A DNA stretch of 51,699 nt from Archangium sp. GTDB taxonomy: Bacteria > Myxococcota > Myxococcia > Myxococcales > Myxococcaceae. The notes beneath the pieces are model-generated. The model did no database searches and was not told where the DNA came from. It saw nothing but the letters and a program-made list of their open reading frames with translations. Positions 1 to 7,676 of this stretch are shown here, piece after piece. The stretch is taken from the NCBI GenBank assembly GCA_030695565.1, contig JAUYRZ010000109.1, positions 1 through 51,699 on the forward strand. The letters run 5' to 3'. The translations under genes were made by a program, and so were the position numbers. Numbering within the stretch: position 1 is the stretch's first letter; every line of letters begins with the position of its first letter.

Positions 1-102
1 GCCGCTGCTCAGGCAGCCGATGCGTCTTCGTCGACCGTCGTGATTGCTTCACGCGCACCCAAGATCACGACAGGGTGCGGGTGGTCAACCACTCCCGACT
101 AG
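1..102 (+). other. Unassigned left edge, possibly a gene tail
   Basis: Frame 1 is open from the window edge to a TAG at 100-102, and frame 3 is open past 150. Neither translation is recognisable and codon third-position GC does not decide between them. A gene coming in from the left may end here. It does not supply the missing N-terminus of the next gene, because the frame-1 TAG lies between the two. Confidence 0.25.
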
Positions 103-114
103 ATCAACAGCCTC

Positions 115-140
115 CGAGGGGGAGAGGGTCGGGGAGAGGG
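115..140. repeat. REP-like palindromic repeat, half copy
   Basis: This is the right arm of the G-rich/C-rich element (two GGGGAGAGGG-type blocks joined by TC) found six times in the window. It ends one base before the GTG start of the next gene, so that gene's start and any ribosome site overlap the repeat. Confidence 0.7.
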
Positions 141-141
141 C

Positions 142-675
142 GTGACGCTGCTGGCTGGTGACTTCGCCACCTGCGCCTCACTTGCACCCACCGCCGTCGT
201 GCGAGCGATGAACGTGCTGCGCGGCTATCGCGAAGAAGAAGTCGACGAGATCCACGCCGCACTCGGAGCAGGGCTCGTCGAAGGCGGGCTGCTGCTGGAG
301 GGCTCGAGCGACACGGAAGGTCGCGTGACGGTGGTCTGGGTGATGCGCCGAAGAGCAGGCGCGTTGGTGCGGGAAGCCCTGCTCTTCCACACCGACTTCA
401 CGCGCGGCTTCTCGCCGTGGCTCTTTCGCGACTGGCTGCCGCGAGATCTGAGACGGCGCGCGCAGCCGGGCACGGCGATTCATTCACTGTTGGCTGCGTG
501 GAGTTCGCAGGTCCCGGGTGATGTCTCGAATCCGCGCGCTCGTTTCGTGGCCTCGGTTGGTGGCGTCGTCGTGGCCACCGCCTGGGAAATTGACCACGGG
601 TTTGCGCGGGCCGTCAGCCCTCTCCCCGACCCTCTCCCCCTCGGGGACCTCGGGGAGAGGGAGGCAGTTGGTTGA
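142..675 (+). CDS. Methyltransferase-like protein, probably truncated at the 5' end
   Basis: The 177-residue product resembles the C-terminal two thirds of a class I SAM-dependent methyltransferase-like family: a VVRAMNVLR segment, then GGLLLEGSSDTEG, FHTDFTRGF and WLPRDLRR. The N-terminal part that should carry the SAM-binding glycine motif is absent. In the same frame upstream there are only a REP repeat and a TAG at 100-102. The GTG start at 142 has no Shine-Dalgarno. The last ~20 residues (Pro, Leu, Gly, Glu-rich) are translated from a second REP copy. It may be a remnant or an inactive fragment. The family assignment is from memory of sequence character, so moderate. Confidence 0.5.
   Translation: MTLLAGDFATCASLAPTAVVRAMNVLRGYREEEVDEIHAALGAGLVEGGLLLEGSSDTEGRVTVVWVMRRRAGALVREALLFHTDFTRGFSPWLFRDWLPRDLRRRAQPGTAIHSLLAAWSSQVPGDVSNPRARFVASVGGVVVATAWEIDHGFARAVSPLPDPLPLGDLGEREAVG
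618..661. repeat. REP-like palindromic repeat, full copy
   Basis: CCCTCTCCCC blocks at 618-640 are followed by a complementary GGGGAGAGGG block at 652-661. The element lies inside the 3' end of the preceding reading frame and supplies its C-terminal residues. It could also fold in the transcript and act as a 3' end or terminator-like structure. Confidence 0.75.
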
Positions 676-715
676 GTTGGTTGAGCCGCACAGTTGATTG
701 ATGCGCGGACTTAGC

Positions 716-1066
716 TCACGCCGCCGCGCGCTCCCGGAGCAGCTCGCCGGCGATCCAGTCGAGGAACATGCGCTTGCTGACCAGGAACAAGTCCACCGAG
801 CTGGTGTTGTGCAGCTTCTCGGCGAGCTGTTGATGCGTCGAGTCGCGTTCAGACCGCAACAGCGCTGACGCGTTCGAGCGGTTCTCGGTGGCAGCCATGT
901 CGGCCGCCGCGGCGACCACCCAGGCCCAACCGACGAACTCGGCGCGCTCCTGGGGAGACGCATCCCAGCGGCGGAAGAGGTTGGCGAGCTCAGCGTCGAG
1001 CTCGGTGCGATTCAGAATCTGAAAACCTTGATTGACCATGTGGGGAGGGGTCCTTTCGGTTTCCAT
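716..1066 (-). CDS. Small hypothetical protein
   Basis: A 116-residue protein of unknown function, rich in Ala, Glu and Arg and probably mostly helical. There is no signal peptide, no membrane segment and no recognised motif. Two ATG starts are possible, at 1066 and 1039. Each has an AGGA-type site 11 bases upstream, so the choice is open and the shorter form has 107 residues. It is divergent from the outer-membrane protein gene, with 109 bases between the two starts. Confidence 0.6.
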   Translation of the reverse strand: METERTPPHMVNQGFQILNRTELDAELANLFRRWDASPQERAEFVGWAWVVAAAADMAATENRSNASALLRSERDSTHQQLAEKLHNTSSVDLFLVSKRMFLDWIAGELLRERAAA

Positions 1067-1160
1067 GTGTTTGCACTTCCTGATCCGTTCGTAAGGCCGC
1101 GTCACGCCGTTGGGGCGCGCGGGTCGTGTCCGCGGTCGGGGTCGGCTGCGACTCAAGTGG

Positions 1161-1166
1161 TAGGGT
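1161..1166 (+). promoter_or_regulatory. Candidate -10 element TAGGGT, near-leaderless
   Basis: The hexamer is 9 bases before the ATG at 1176. If it is a -10 box, transcription would start about 3 bases before the ATG. No TTGACA-like -35 is visible 16-18 bases upstream. The same geometry recurs at other genes here. Confidence 0.35.
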
Positions 1167-1175
1167 GCCGCGCAG

Positions 1176-2885
1176 ATGCCCGAAGTGCTCCTGCTGGCGC
1201 TCCTTGCCGCCGCGCCGGTGTCTCAGGACACGGGTTACGAAGACCGACTCATCGCGTGGGGCGTGGCGCTCCACAGCCGCGAGCTCGAGCCCGCCCCCGA
1301 GGGCAAACGCATCGAAGAGGTGCTCATCGCCAGCGAAGACGTCTTCGCGCCGAGCGACCCGTACCCGCTCTTCTTGAACCTCATTCACGTGCGCACCCGC
1401 GAGCCGGTCATTCGCCGCGAGGTGCTGCTGGCCGCCGGCGACCTGTGGGATTCACACCGGGTGATGGAGACCGAGCGCAACCTGCGCCGGCTCTTCCTGC
1501 TCGCCGTCGTCAAAGTGGTGGCGGTCAAAGGCCGCGACGGTGGTGTGGCGCTGCTGGTGGTCTCGAAAGACCGCTGGAGCCTGCGGCTCTCCAATTCCTT
1601 CACGCTGATTGGCTCGTTGCTGCAGTTTCTCCAGCTGCAGCTCATCGAGGTCAACTTCAACGGCTGGGGCCAGCAGCTCGCGGTGAACACCACCATCCGG
1701 CTCGACACCTTCACGGTGGGCCAGACCTTCATCGAGCGCCGGCTGCTCAGCTCGCGCTGGTACTTCGGTGAATCGGCGGCGTTGATCTTCAACCGGCAGA
1801 CCGGCGCGCTCGAAGGCACCACCGGCGCGGTTGCGTTCGGAAGGCCCATCATCACGCTCGATCAGGAGTGGGGCTTCCTCCTCGACACCAGCTGGAACTC
1901 GAGGCGGCGGCGCGTATTCCGCGGCGCGAGCATCTGGCAGTTGCCGTACCCCGACGCGTCTTCCGGCCAGACGGTGCCGCTGGTCTATGACGTGCGCGAG
2001 TTCGCGGGCGAGGCGACGTTGACCCGCAGCTTCGGGCGCGCGCTGAAGGTCGATCTCTCCGGCTCGTTGGGCGGCTACTCGCGCCAGTACCGGCCCTCGC
2101 TGGTGGAAGGCGAGCAGGCCGACTGGCTCATCGCCAACTACCTGCCGCGCTCGGAGAACGTCACCTACGTCACCGCCTACGCCCGCGCGTTTCCCGCTGA
2201 CTACCGGGTGCTGCGCAACATCGACACCTTCGAGATCTCAGAAGACTTTCAGCTCGGCTGGGTGGCGCAGGGCGGGGTGCGCTGGGCCTTTCCGCTCCCC
2301 TTCGCGCCGTCGAGCTTCGTGGAGCTGGGCGCCTCGTTGCGCTACCGCTTCTACAAAGCAGACGACCTCTTCACGGTGACCGTCGCGGGCGCGATGCGAG
2401 TGCGACCCGGCCAGGAGCTCGCCAATCGCCGCTTCGCCGCCGAGCTCTCCAACTACAGCCCGCAGTTCTGGGGGGGGCGGTTGGTGACCCGCGTGTTGGT
2501 GGACTTCAAGGGCAACGACCTCGACAACCGGCAGTTGCTGCTGGGCGGCTCCACGGGGTTGCGCGGCGCGTACCCCGAGCAGTTCACCGGCCGGAACCTG
2601 GTGCTCGCGAACGTGGAATACCGGGCCCGCCCGCTGGAGTTGTGGAGCAACTGGCTGGGCATCGTCCTCTTCTATGACGTGGGCTCGGCCTTCGACACGG
2701 TGGTGTTGCCCACGCACACCGTGGGCATCGGCTTCCGGTTGTTGCTGCCGCAGCTCAACAAAGAGGTGCTGCGCATCGACTTCGGGTTCGTCTTTGGCGG
2801 CTCCATCCCGGGGGCGGATCGCATCAACGCGAGCTGGGGTCAGGTCACCGACATCCGGCCGGAGTTCCTCGACCAGCCGCTTTGA
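1176..2885 (+). CDS. Omp85/BamA-family outer-membrane beta-barrel protein
   Basis: A 569-residue protein with a short hydrophobic leader (residues 1-14), one POTRA-like region (about 70-125, ending in VALLVVSKDRWSL) and then a long run of alternating beta strands. Near the C-terminus, LGGSTGLRGAYPEQFTG matches the LRG(x)Y loop-6 signature of Omp85/D15 surface-antigen barrels, followed by NVEYR and a FYDVGSAFD strand. Members of this superfamily insert or move proteins or lipids across the outer membrane. With one POTRA it is shorter than BamA (five POTRAs), so it is a specialised paralogue of unknown substrate. The signal peptide is weak because no positive residue precedes the hydrophobic stretch. 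Confidence 0.8.
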   Translation: MPEVLLLALLAAAPVSQDTGYEDRLIAWGVALHSRELEPAPEGKRIEEVLIASEDVFAPSDPYPLFLNLIHVRTREPVIRREVLLAAGDLWDSHRVMETERNLRRLFLLAVVKVVAVKGRDGGVALLVVSKDRWSLRLSNSFTLIGSLLQFLQLQLIEVNFNGWGQQLAVNTTIRLDTFTVGQTFIERRLLSSRWYFGESAALIFNRQTGALEGTTGAVAFGRPIITLDQEWGFLLDTSWNSRRRRVFRGASIWQLPYPDASSGQTVPLVYDVREFAGEATLTRSFGRALKVDLSGSLGGYSRQYRPSLVEGEQADWLIANYLPRSENVTYVTAYARAFPADYRVLRNIDTFEISEDFQLGWVAQGGVRWAFPLPFAPSSFVELGASLRYRFYKADDLFTVTVAGAMRVRPGQELANRRFAAELSNYSPQFWGGRLVTRVLVDFKGNDLDNRQLLLGGSTGLRGAYPEQFTGRNLVLANVEYRARPLELWSNWLGIVLFYDVGSAFDTVVLPTHTVGIGFRLLLPQLNKEVLRIDFGFVFGGSIPGADRINASWGQVTDIRPEFLDQPL

Positions 2886-2886
2886 G

Positions 2887-2892
2887 TAGGCT
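2887..2892 (+). promoter_or_regulatory. Candidate -10 element TAGGCT, near-leaderless
   Basis: It is 9 bases before the ATG at 2902, giving a predicted leader of about 3 bases. No Shine-Dalgarno is present in the 15 bases before the ATG. Confidence 0.35.
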
Positions 2893-2901
2893 CTGACCCC
2901 G

Positions 2902-3939
2902 ATGCGCCTCCTGCCACTCATCGTGTTGTTTCTGTTCGGGTGCGGGCGTACCGAGGTCGTGCGCTATTCCTTTCCCCCTGGCGCGGCCGACGCGGGCCGC
3001 GTGCTGGTGCCGTGCATGACCGGAGCATTGATCCCCCAGCCGGTGGTGCCCGCGGTGATGCTGGTGGTCGATCGTTCAGGCTCGATGAACTTCGACTTCG
3101 CGGGGAACTCCGGGCCGCCGTTCGGCAATCCGCTCACCGGGCCGAGGCGTTGGGCGGTGTTGCGCTCGAGCCTCGAGAACACGCTCAACCAGTTCGACGA
3201 GCGCGTGGCCTTCGGCATGGTGCAGTTCCCCGGTGACGACAGCTGCGGTGTGTCGGCGTCGATCGATCTGCTGCCGGCCGCCGGCAACGCGACACAGGTG
3301 ATGTCGCGGCTCAACCGCACCCCGATGGGTGGCACGCCCACCGCGCAGGCGGTGCTCACCGCGGCGACGCAACTCACCTCGGTGCGCGGGCAGGCGCTCG
3401 TGTTGATCACCGATGGCGACCCGAACTGCAACGAAGACCTCGACCCCGACACCTGCGACTGCACCTCGCCCCTGGTCGGCTTTCCGCCTTCGTGTATCGA
3501 GGCGTCGTCGTGCCGCGATGGCGATCGCACCGTCGAGGGCATTCGCCGCATGCGCGAGGAGCGCGGCATCGTGACCTACGTGGTGGGCGTCGGCTCGAAC
3601 AGCAGCAGCGTGACGTCGACGCTCGACAACATGGCGATCGCGGGCGGTGTGCCGCGCATGGGGGCGTCGAGTTCGTTCTATTCAGGCGTGACGCAGGAGG
3701 AGCTGGCCGAGGCGCTCACCGCGATCAGCACGCGGCTGACCCGCTGCACGTGGACGACCGGAACGCGGCTGGGGCCGAACGATCTCGTCGAGGTGAGCGT
3801 GGGCGGCGAGGTCCTGCCGAAGGGTGATCTGGGCTGGGATTGGATCGACGCCAGCTCGGGTGACTTCTCACTGCGAGGCAGATGGTGCGAGCGCGCGGCA
3901 GCGGGTGAAGCGGTGTTGCTCGAGCTGCTGTGCCGTTGA
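2902..3939 (+). CDS. VWA-domain lipoprotein
   Basis: A 345-residue protein with a lipoprotein signal peptide and lipobox LFGC (Cys14). A von Willebrand factor A domain follows. The MIDAS metal site is visible as DRSGS, then GGTPTAQAV (the Thr ligand), then LITDGDPNC (the Asp ligand). Several cysteines sit in a loop (about residues 175-200), suggesting disulfides in the periplasm or at the surface. VWA domains bind proteins through a metal ion, and such lipoproteins are frequent in myxobacteria. The partner is unknown. It starts 16 bases after the outer-membrane barrel gene and converges with the FHA gene 21 bases downstream. Confidence 0.88.
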   Translation: MRLLPLIVLFLFGCGRTEVVRYSFPPGAADAGRVLVPCMTGALIPQPVVPAVMLVVDRSGSMNFDFAGNSGPPFGNPLTGPRRWAVLRSSLENTLNQFDERVAFGMVQFPGDDSCGVSASIDLLPAAGNATQVMSRLNRTPMGGTPTAQAVLTAATQLTSVRGQALVLITDGDPNCNEDLDPDTCDCTSPLVGFPPSCIEASSCRDGDRTVEGIRRMREERGIVTYVVGVGSNSSSVTSTLDNMAIAGGVPRMGASSSFYSGVTQEELAEALTAISTRLTRCTWTTGTRLGPNDLVEVSVGGEVLPKGDLGWDWIDASSGDFSLRGRWCERAAAGEAVLLELLCR

Positions 3940-3960
3940 GTTGCAGACGGCCGCGGACGA

Positions 3961-4530
3961 CTAGCGAAATTCGATCCGCACCGAAGTATCTCCGAAGAAC
4001 ACCTCGTCGCCGTGCACGAGCGTGCGCTTGTCGATGCGCTGATCCTGGTACCAGGTGCCGTTCGAAGACCCGAGATCCTCCACTTCGACGCGCTCATCGA
4101 GCACGTGCAGCACCGCATGCTGCCGGCTGATGCGCGGCGAATCGATGGTGAGATCGCAGCTCACGTCACGCCCGACGAGAAAACGCGCGCCATCGATCAC
4201 CACTTCGCGTTCAGCCAGCACCAGCACCAGTCGCTGCTGCTTCGACAGGCTCGGCGCCGTCGAATCGGGCACCACCGGGTCGAGCCTGGGCGAGCTGAAG
4301 CTGCCACCCGAGGCGAGCCGCCAGTCAGACTCGACGTCGTCCACCACCGGCACGCGGCTGGTCTCCGGCTCTTCGAGTTCTTGGGGCTGCTGGCCGGGTT
4401 CGACGTAGCCGTGCAGCTTCGCCCAGTTGAAGACGGCCTGATTGACCAGCCCCTCGACGGAGACGGCCATGTCGCGGCTCATCTTCTCGAGAGCCGACTG
4501 GAGTTCGGGGCTGACGGTGAAGGTCTTCAT
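3961..4530 (-). CDS. Ribbon-helix-helix-like plus FHA-domain protein
   Basis: A 189-residue protein. Residues 1-45 (MKTFTVSPELQSALEKMSRD and the helices after it) look like a ribbon-helix-helix or similar small helical domain. A Pro/Glu/Ser-rich linker follows. The C-terminal ~85 residues are a forkhead-associated domain with the GR, SRISRQH and LGSSNGT signature residues that bind phosphothreonine. The frame is open far upstream (to 5190), but that part overlaps the opposite gene and is non-coding. The ATG at 4530 begins the domain-like sequence. It probably reads Ser/Thr-kinase signals, possibly coupled to DNA binding; the second part is inference. Confidence 0.82.
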   Translation of the reverse strand: MKTFTVSPELQSALEKMSRDMAVSVEGLVNQAVFNWAKLHGYVEPGQQPQELEEPETSRVPVVDDVESDWRLASGGSFSSPRLDPVVPDSTAPSLSKQQRLVLVLAEREVVIDGARFLVGRDVSCDLTIDSPRISRQHAVLHVLDERVEVEDLGSSNGTWYQDQRIDKRTLVHGDEVFFGDTSVRIEFR

Positions 4531-4574
4531 CGGCGGAGGCCAGCTAGCCACGAGCGCCCGGGCGCGAGCAACAC

Positions 4575-4580
4575 TATCGT
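4575..4580 (+). promoter_or_regulatory. Candidate -10 element TATCGT, leaderless
   Basis: It is 7 bases before the ATG at 4588, so transcription would begin at or next to the ATG. No Shine-Dalgarno is present. It lies between two divergent genes. Confidence 0.35.
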
Positions 4581-4587
4581 GTGAGCC

Positions 4588-6132
4588 ATGGGCGATAACT
4601 CTCCTCCGACGGGGCCGGATTTCACCAAGGGCATTGCTTCCACTGAGCTGCCCGCTGACGGCGTGCTGCTGGGGCAGGCGGATGGAGAGGCGGTGCTGCT
4701 GGTGCGCCGGCCTGGTGCGGTGCATGCGATCGGCGCGAAGTGCACGCACTACAGCTCGTCGCTGGTCGATGGGCTGGTGGTGGGGAACACCATCCGCTGT
4801 CCGTGGCACCACGCGTGTTTCGATCTCGTCAGCGGTGAGGCCATCGGAGCGCCCGCGCTCAATCCGTTGCCCTGCTGGGACGTCACCGAGCAGGACGGCC
4901 GCATTCAGCTGTTCGCCAAACGCGCGCACGTCTCTCCGGGGCCCCGGGTGGGCGCGAACGTTCCTTCGTCGGTGGTGATCATCGGCGCGGGTGCGGCGGG
5001 TGAGAGCGCGGCAGAAGAGGTGCGCCGGCGCGGGTACCAGGGGCCGGTCACTCTGGTCGACGCCGATGCGCTCACGCCGATCGATCGGCCCAACATCTCG
5101 AAGGACAACCTCGCCGGCACTGCGCCCGAAGAGTGGGCGTGGCTCCACCCCGATGAGTTCTACGCAGAGCGCCAGATCACCCGGCAGCACGCGCGCGTGG
5201 CGAAGATCGACACGGCCGCGCAGCAGCTCGAGCTCGAAGGTGGCGGCACGTTGGCGTACGGCGCGTTGTTGATCGCTCCGGGGGCTTCAGCGGTGCAGCC
5301 TGAGTTGCCCGGTGATGGGCCGGTGGTGCACACGCTTCGCACGCTCAGTGACATGCGCGCGATCATCAAGGCGGCCGAGGGCAAGACGCGCGCGGTGGTG
5401 TTGGGAGCGAGCTTCATCGGCCTCGAGGTGGCGGGCTCGTTGCGCGCGCGTGGTCTCGAGGTGCACGTCGCGGCTCCCGACAAGTCGCCGCTGATTCGCG
5501 TGCTGGGGCCTGAGTTGAGCGCGGTGGTGAAGAAGCTCCATGAGGATCACGGGGTGATCTTTCACCTCGAGCGCAAGGCCACGGGCCGGGTGCCGGGTGG
5601 GGTGACGTTGTCGGATGGTTCGCTGCTCGAGGGCGAGCTGATCGTCGCGGGCGTCGGCGTGCGGCCGAACCTGGCCCTCGCGGAAGGGGCGGGGCTGTCG
5701 ATCGACCGTGGCGTGGTGGTCGACGAGTTCCTGCGCACCAGCGCGAAGAACGTGTGGGCGGCGGGTGACGCGGCCCGCTATCCGGATCCGCGGTCGGGTG
5801 AACGCATTCGGGTGGAGCACTGGGCGGCCGCGCAGGATCAAGGGCGCATCGCGGCGCGCAACCTGCTCGGCATCGCCACGTCGTTTCGCGACGTGCCGTT
5901 CTTCTGGAGCCAGCACTACGACGTGACCATCGGGTACGTGGGTCACGCGGAGAAGTGGGACCAGCTCGTGGTGGAAGGTTCGCCCGAGAAGCTCGACTGC
6001 ACGGTGCGGTACCTGCTGGCGGGCAAAGAACTCGCAGTCGCGACGATCGGGCGTGATCGAGCCAGCCTCGAAGCCCACGCGACCATGAGCTCCCTCTCCC
6101 CCGCGGGGGAGAGGGTCGGGGAGAGGGTTTAG
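4588..6132 (+). CDS. Rieske [2Fe-2S] / FAD-NAD(P) oxidoreductase
   Basis: A 514-residue two-part enzyme. The N-terminal Rieske domain has CTH (Cys52, His54) and CPWHH (Cys71, His74), the full 2Cys-2His cluster set. The C-terminal part is a pyridine nucleotide-disulfide-type flavoprotein. It has an FAD-binding VVIIGAGAAGE near residue 131, an NAD(P)-binding VLGASFIGLE near 271, and a second FAD contact NVWAAGDAARY. This architecture is that of AIFM3-like or ferredoxin-reductase-like proteins, passing electrons between NAD(P)H, FAD and the cluster. The redox partner is unknown. The last ~14 residues are encoded by a REP copy and are probably not functional. Confidence 0.88.
   Translation: MGDNSPPTGPDFTKGIASTELPADGVLLGQADGEAVLLVRRPGAVHAIGAKCTHYSSSLVDGLVVGNTIRCPWHHACFDLVSGEAIGAPALNPLPCWDVTEQDGRIQLFAKRAHVSPGPRVGANVPSSVVIIGAGAAGESAAEEVRRRGYQGPVTLVDADALTPIDRPNISKDNLAGTAPEEWAWLHPDEFYAERQITRQHARVAKIDTAAQQLELEGGGTLAYGALLIAPGASAVQPELPGDGPVVHTLRTLSDMRAIIKAAEGKTRAVVLGASFIGLEVAGSLRARGLEVHVAAPDKSPLIRVLGPELSAVVKKLHEDHGVIFHLERKATGRVPGGVTLSDGSLLEGELIVAGVGVRPNLALAEGAGLSIDRGVVVDEFLRTSAKNVWAAGDAARYPDPRSGERIRVEHWAAAQDQGRIAARNLLGIATSFRDVPFFWSQHYDVTIGYVGHAEKWDQLVVEGSPEKLDCTVRYLLAGKELAVATIGRDRASLEAHATMSSLSPAGERVGERV
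6092..6127. repeat. REP-like palindromic repeat inside an ORF end
   Basis: CCCTCTCCCC, a GCGG turn and GGGGAGAGGG form a near-perfect stem, followed by an extra TCGGGGAGAGGG block. It is translated in frame as the C-terminus of the Rieske-FAD protein, whose stop lies 3 bases beyond. Confidence 0.78.
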
Positions 6133-6136
6133 CCTT

Positions 6137-6451
6137 TTGGACTTTCTCCTCCTCGCACTGCTGATCGCGCTCGCCGTCTGGGGCTTCCGAATCATCCGCA
6201 AGTCATTCCAGGCAACGGTGAGCCGCCGTCGGCGTTCGTCGATGCCCGGCTACACGCCTGACAATCCGCTGGTGCTCGTTTCACACCGAGTGCTCGAGGA
6301 CGCCCAGGCCGCGGCACGCTGCGAGTGCGGCGGGCGGTTGCTCACGCTGGGCGAGACGTCGAGACACGGACTGCGCGTGGCCCGAGGCCGCTGCGTCGAG
6401 TGCGAGAACGACGTCGATCTCTACTTCGTGCTTCCGAACTTGCTGAACTGA
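6137..6451 (+). CDS. Small membrane-anchored zinc-ribbon-like protein
   Basis: A 104-residue protein. Residues 1-18 form one hydrophobic helix, followed by a basic stretch (RRRRS) consistent with an N-in membrane anchor. The C-terminal half has CECGG and CVEC pairs about 25 residues apart, which look like a zinc ribbon. The start is TTG at 6137, five bases after the previous stop. No in-frame ATG precedes the hydrophobic helix. It probably sits in one transcript with the oxidoreductase. Function unknown. Confidence 0.6.
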   Translation: MDFLLLALLIALAVWGFRIIRKSFQATVSRRRRSSMPGYTPDNPLVLVSHRVLEDAQAAARCECGGRLLTLGETSRHGLRVARGRCVECENDVDLYFVLPNLLN

Positions 6452-6454
6452 CAG

Positions 6455-6478
6455 CCCTCTCCCCCTCGGGACAGGGAG
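6455..6478. repeat. REP-like repeat, degenerate copy
   Basis: CCCTCTCCCCCTCGGGACAGGGAG lies in the 70-base gap between two convergent genes. It keeps the C-rich arm but only part of the complementary arm. It may mark transcript ends on both strands. Confidence 0.5.
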
Positions 6479-6521
6479 GCACCTGGCACTTGTCGTCATG
6501 TCGTTGTGTGGTTGTCGGCAG

Positions 6522-7676
6522 CTACAGCCAGTGGCGCAGGCGGTACGCGATCCACGACAACATCCGATCGAACAGCCCGTACTGTCTCACCTCATCCATC
6601 GTGATGCGGTGACAGTGCTCGAGGTCCTCCACGAACATTCGCTCGAGCGCCGCGCCGAAACTGGGTTCAGTCAGGATGGCGTTCACCTCGAGGTTCTGCC
6701 GCAACGACATCGGATCCAGGTTCGACGACCCCACCGTGGCCCAGATGCCATCCACCACCGCGGTCTTCGCGTGGAGCACGCGCCCCGACGCCCACTCGCG
6801 CACGTCGACGCCGTTCTTGAGCAGCCGGGGATACAGACCCCGCGCCGCGTACAACACGATCTTCACATCCGTCGTCGCAGCGAGAATGACGGTCACCTTC
6901 ACCCCGCGCCGCGCCGCCAGCACCAACGCCCGCACCATCTTCGCCGGCGGCAGGAAATACGCGTTCGTCACGCAGATGCGCGACTTCGCTTTGGCGAACG
7001 CATCTTCATACGCGCGCCGAATACCCTTCCGGTCGAGCGCGAAGTCATTGCCCACCACCCGCAACTTCTCGCAGCCCGCGTAGCGCCGCCGCTCGAAGCG
7101 CTTGAAGTCGAACTTCGGCCCCTTGTTGTTGGTCCACGTGGTGAGGAACAACTTCTCGAGCGCCTGCGCATCGGGGCCCGCGATGCGCACGTGCGTGTCA
7201 CGCCAACCCGCGCCGCCCTCTGCCACCGGCGCGTAGTCGTTGCTGATGTTGAGCCCACCGGTGAAGCCGACCTCACCATCGACCGTGAGTGACTTGCGGT
7301 GATTGCGCCGGCTCACCTTCGACAGGGCCAGGCTCAGCGAGCCCAGATACTTCCAGGGTCTGAAGATGAGCAGCTTGACGCCCACCTGCGTCAGCTCACC
7401 CAGCGTCCTGGCTGAGACGTCGCTGCCCCAGTAGTCGTACATGAGGAGCACTTCGACGCCCGCCTTCGCGCGTTCGATCAACGCGTCGATGAAGCGCAGA
7501 CCCAGCTCGTCATCCTTCAAGATGTACGTCTCGAAGCAGATGGTGTTCTTCGCCGCGGCGATCGCCGCCAGCATCGCGGGGAAGGCCTGATGGCCATCTT
7601 TCAAGAGCGAGACACGGTTGGGCCCGACTTTGGACTCCGCGTACGGCGTCGGGAGGGGGGCGAGGGCGACGCTCAT
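6522..7676 (-). CDS. Phospholipase D-family phosphatidyltransferase (cardiolipin synthase-like)
   Basis: A 384-residue protein with two HKD motifs, NHRKSLTVDGEVGFTGG and HAKTAVVDGIWATVGSSN, the catalytic histidines of the PLD superfamily. Length and motif spacing fit cardiolipin synthases (ClsA/ClsB type). The long N-terminal membrane helices of ClsA are absent, so a ClsB-like or related transferase is more likely. The ATG at 7676 overlaps the stop of the upstream ABC transporter gene (ATGA, 7673-7676), so translation is probably coupled. Together they suggest joint phospholipid synthesis and lipid export. Confidence 0.85.
   Translation of the reverse strand: MSVALAPLPTPYAESKVGPNRVSLLKDGHQAFPAMLAAIAAAKNTICFETYILKDDELGLRFIDALIERAKAGVEVLLMYDYWGSDVSARTLGELTQVGVKLLIFRPWKYLGSLSLALSKVSRRNHRKSLTVDGEVGFTGGLNISNDYAPVAEGGAGWRDTHVRIAGPDAQALEKLFLTTWTNNKGPKFDFKRFERRRYAGCEKLRVVGNDFALDRKGIRRAYEDAFAKAKSRICVTNAYFLPPAKMVRALVLAARRGVKVTVILAATTDVKIVLYAARGLYPRLLKNGVDVREWASGRVLHAKTAVVDGIWATVGSSNLDPMSLRQNLEVNAILTEPSFGAALERMFVEDLEHCHRITMDEVRQYGLFDRMLSWIAYRLRHWL

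Noticed and set aside
4531-5190. 409-residue protein from extending the FHA frame upstream
   Set aside because: The added part overlaps the Rieske-FAD gene on the other strand and is Arg/His-rich with no domain, as expected of a shadow frame.
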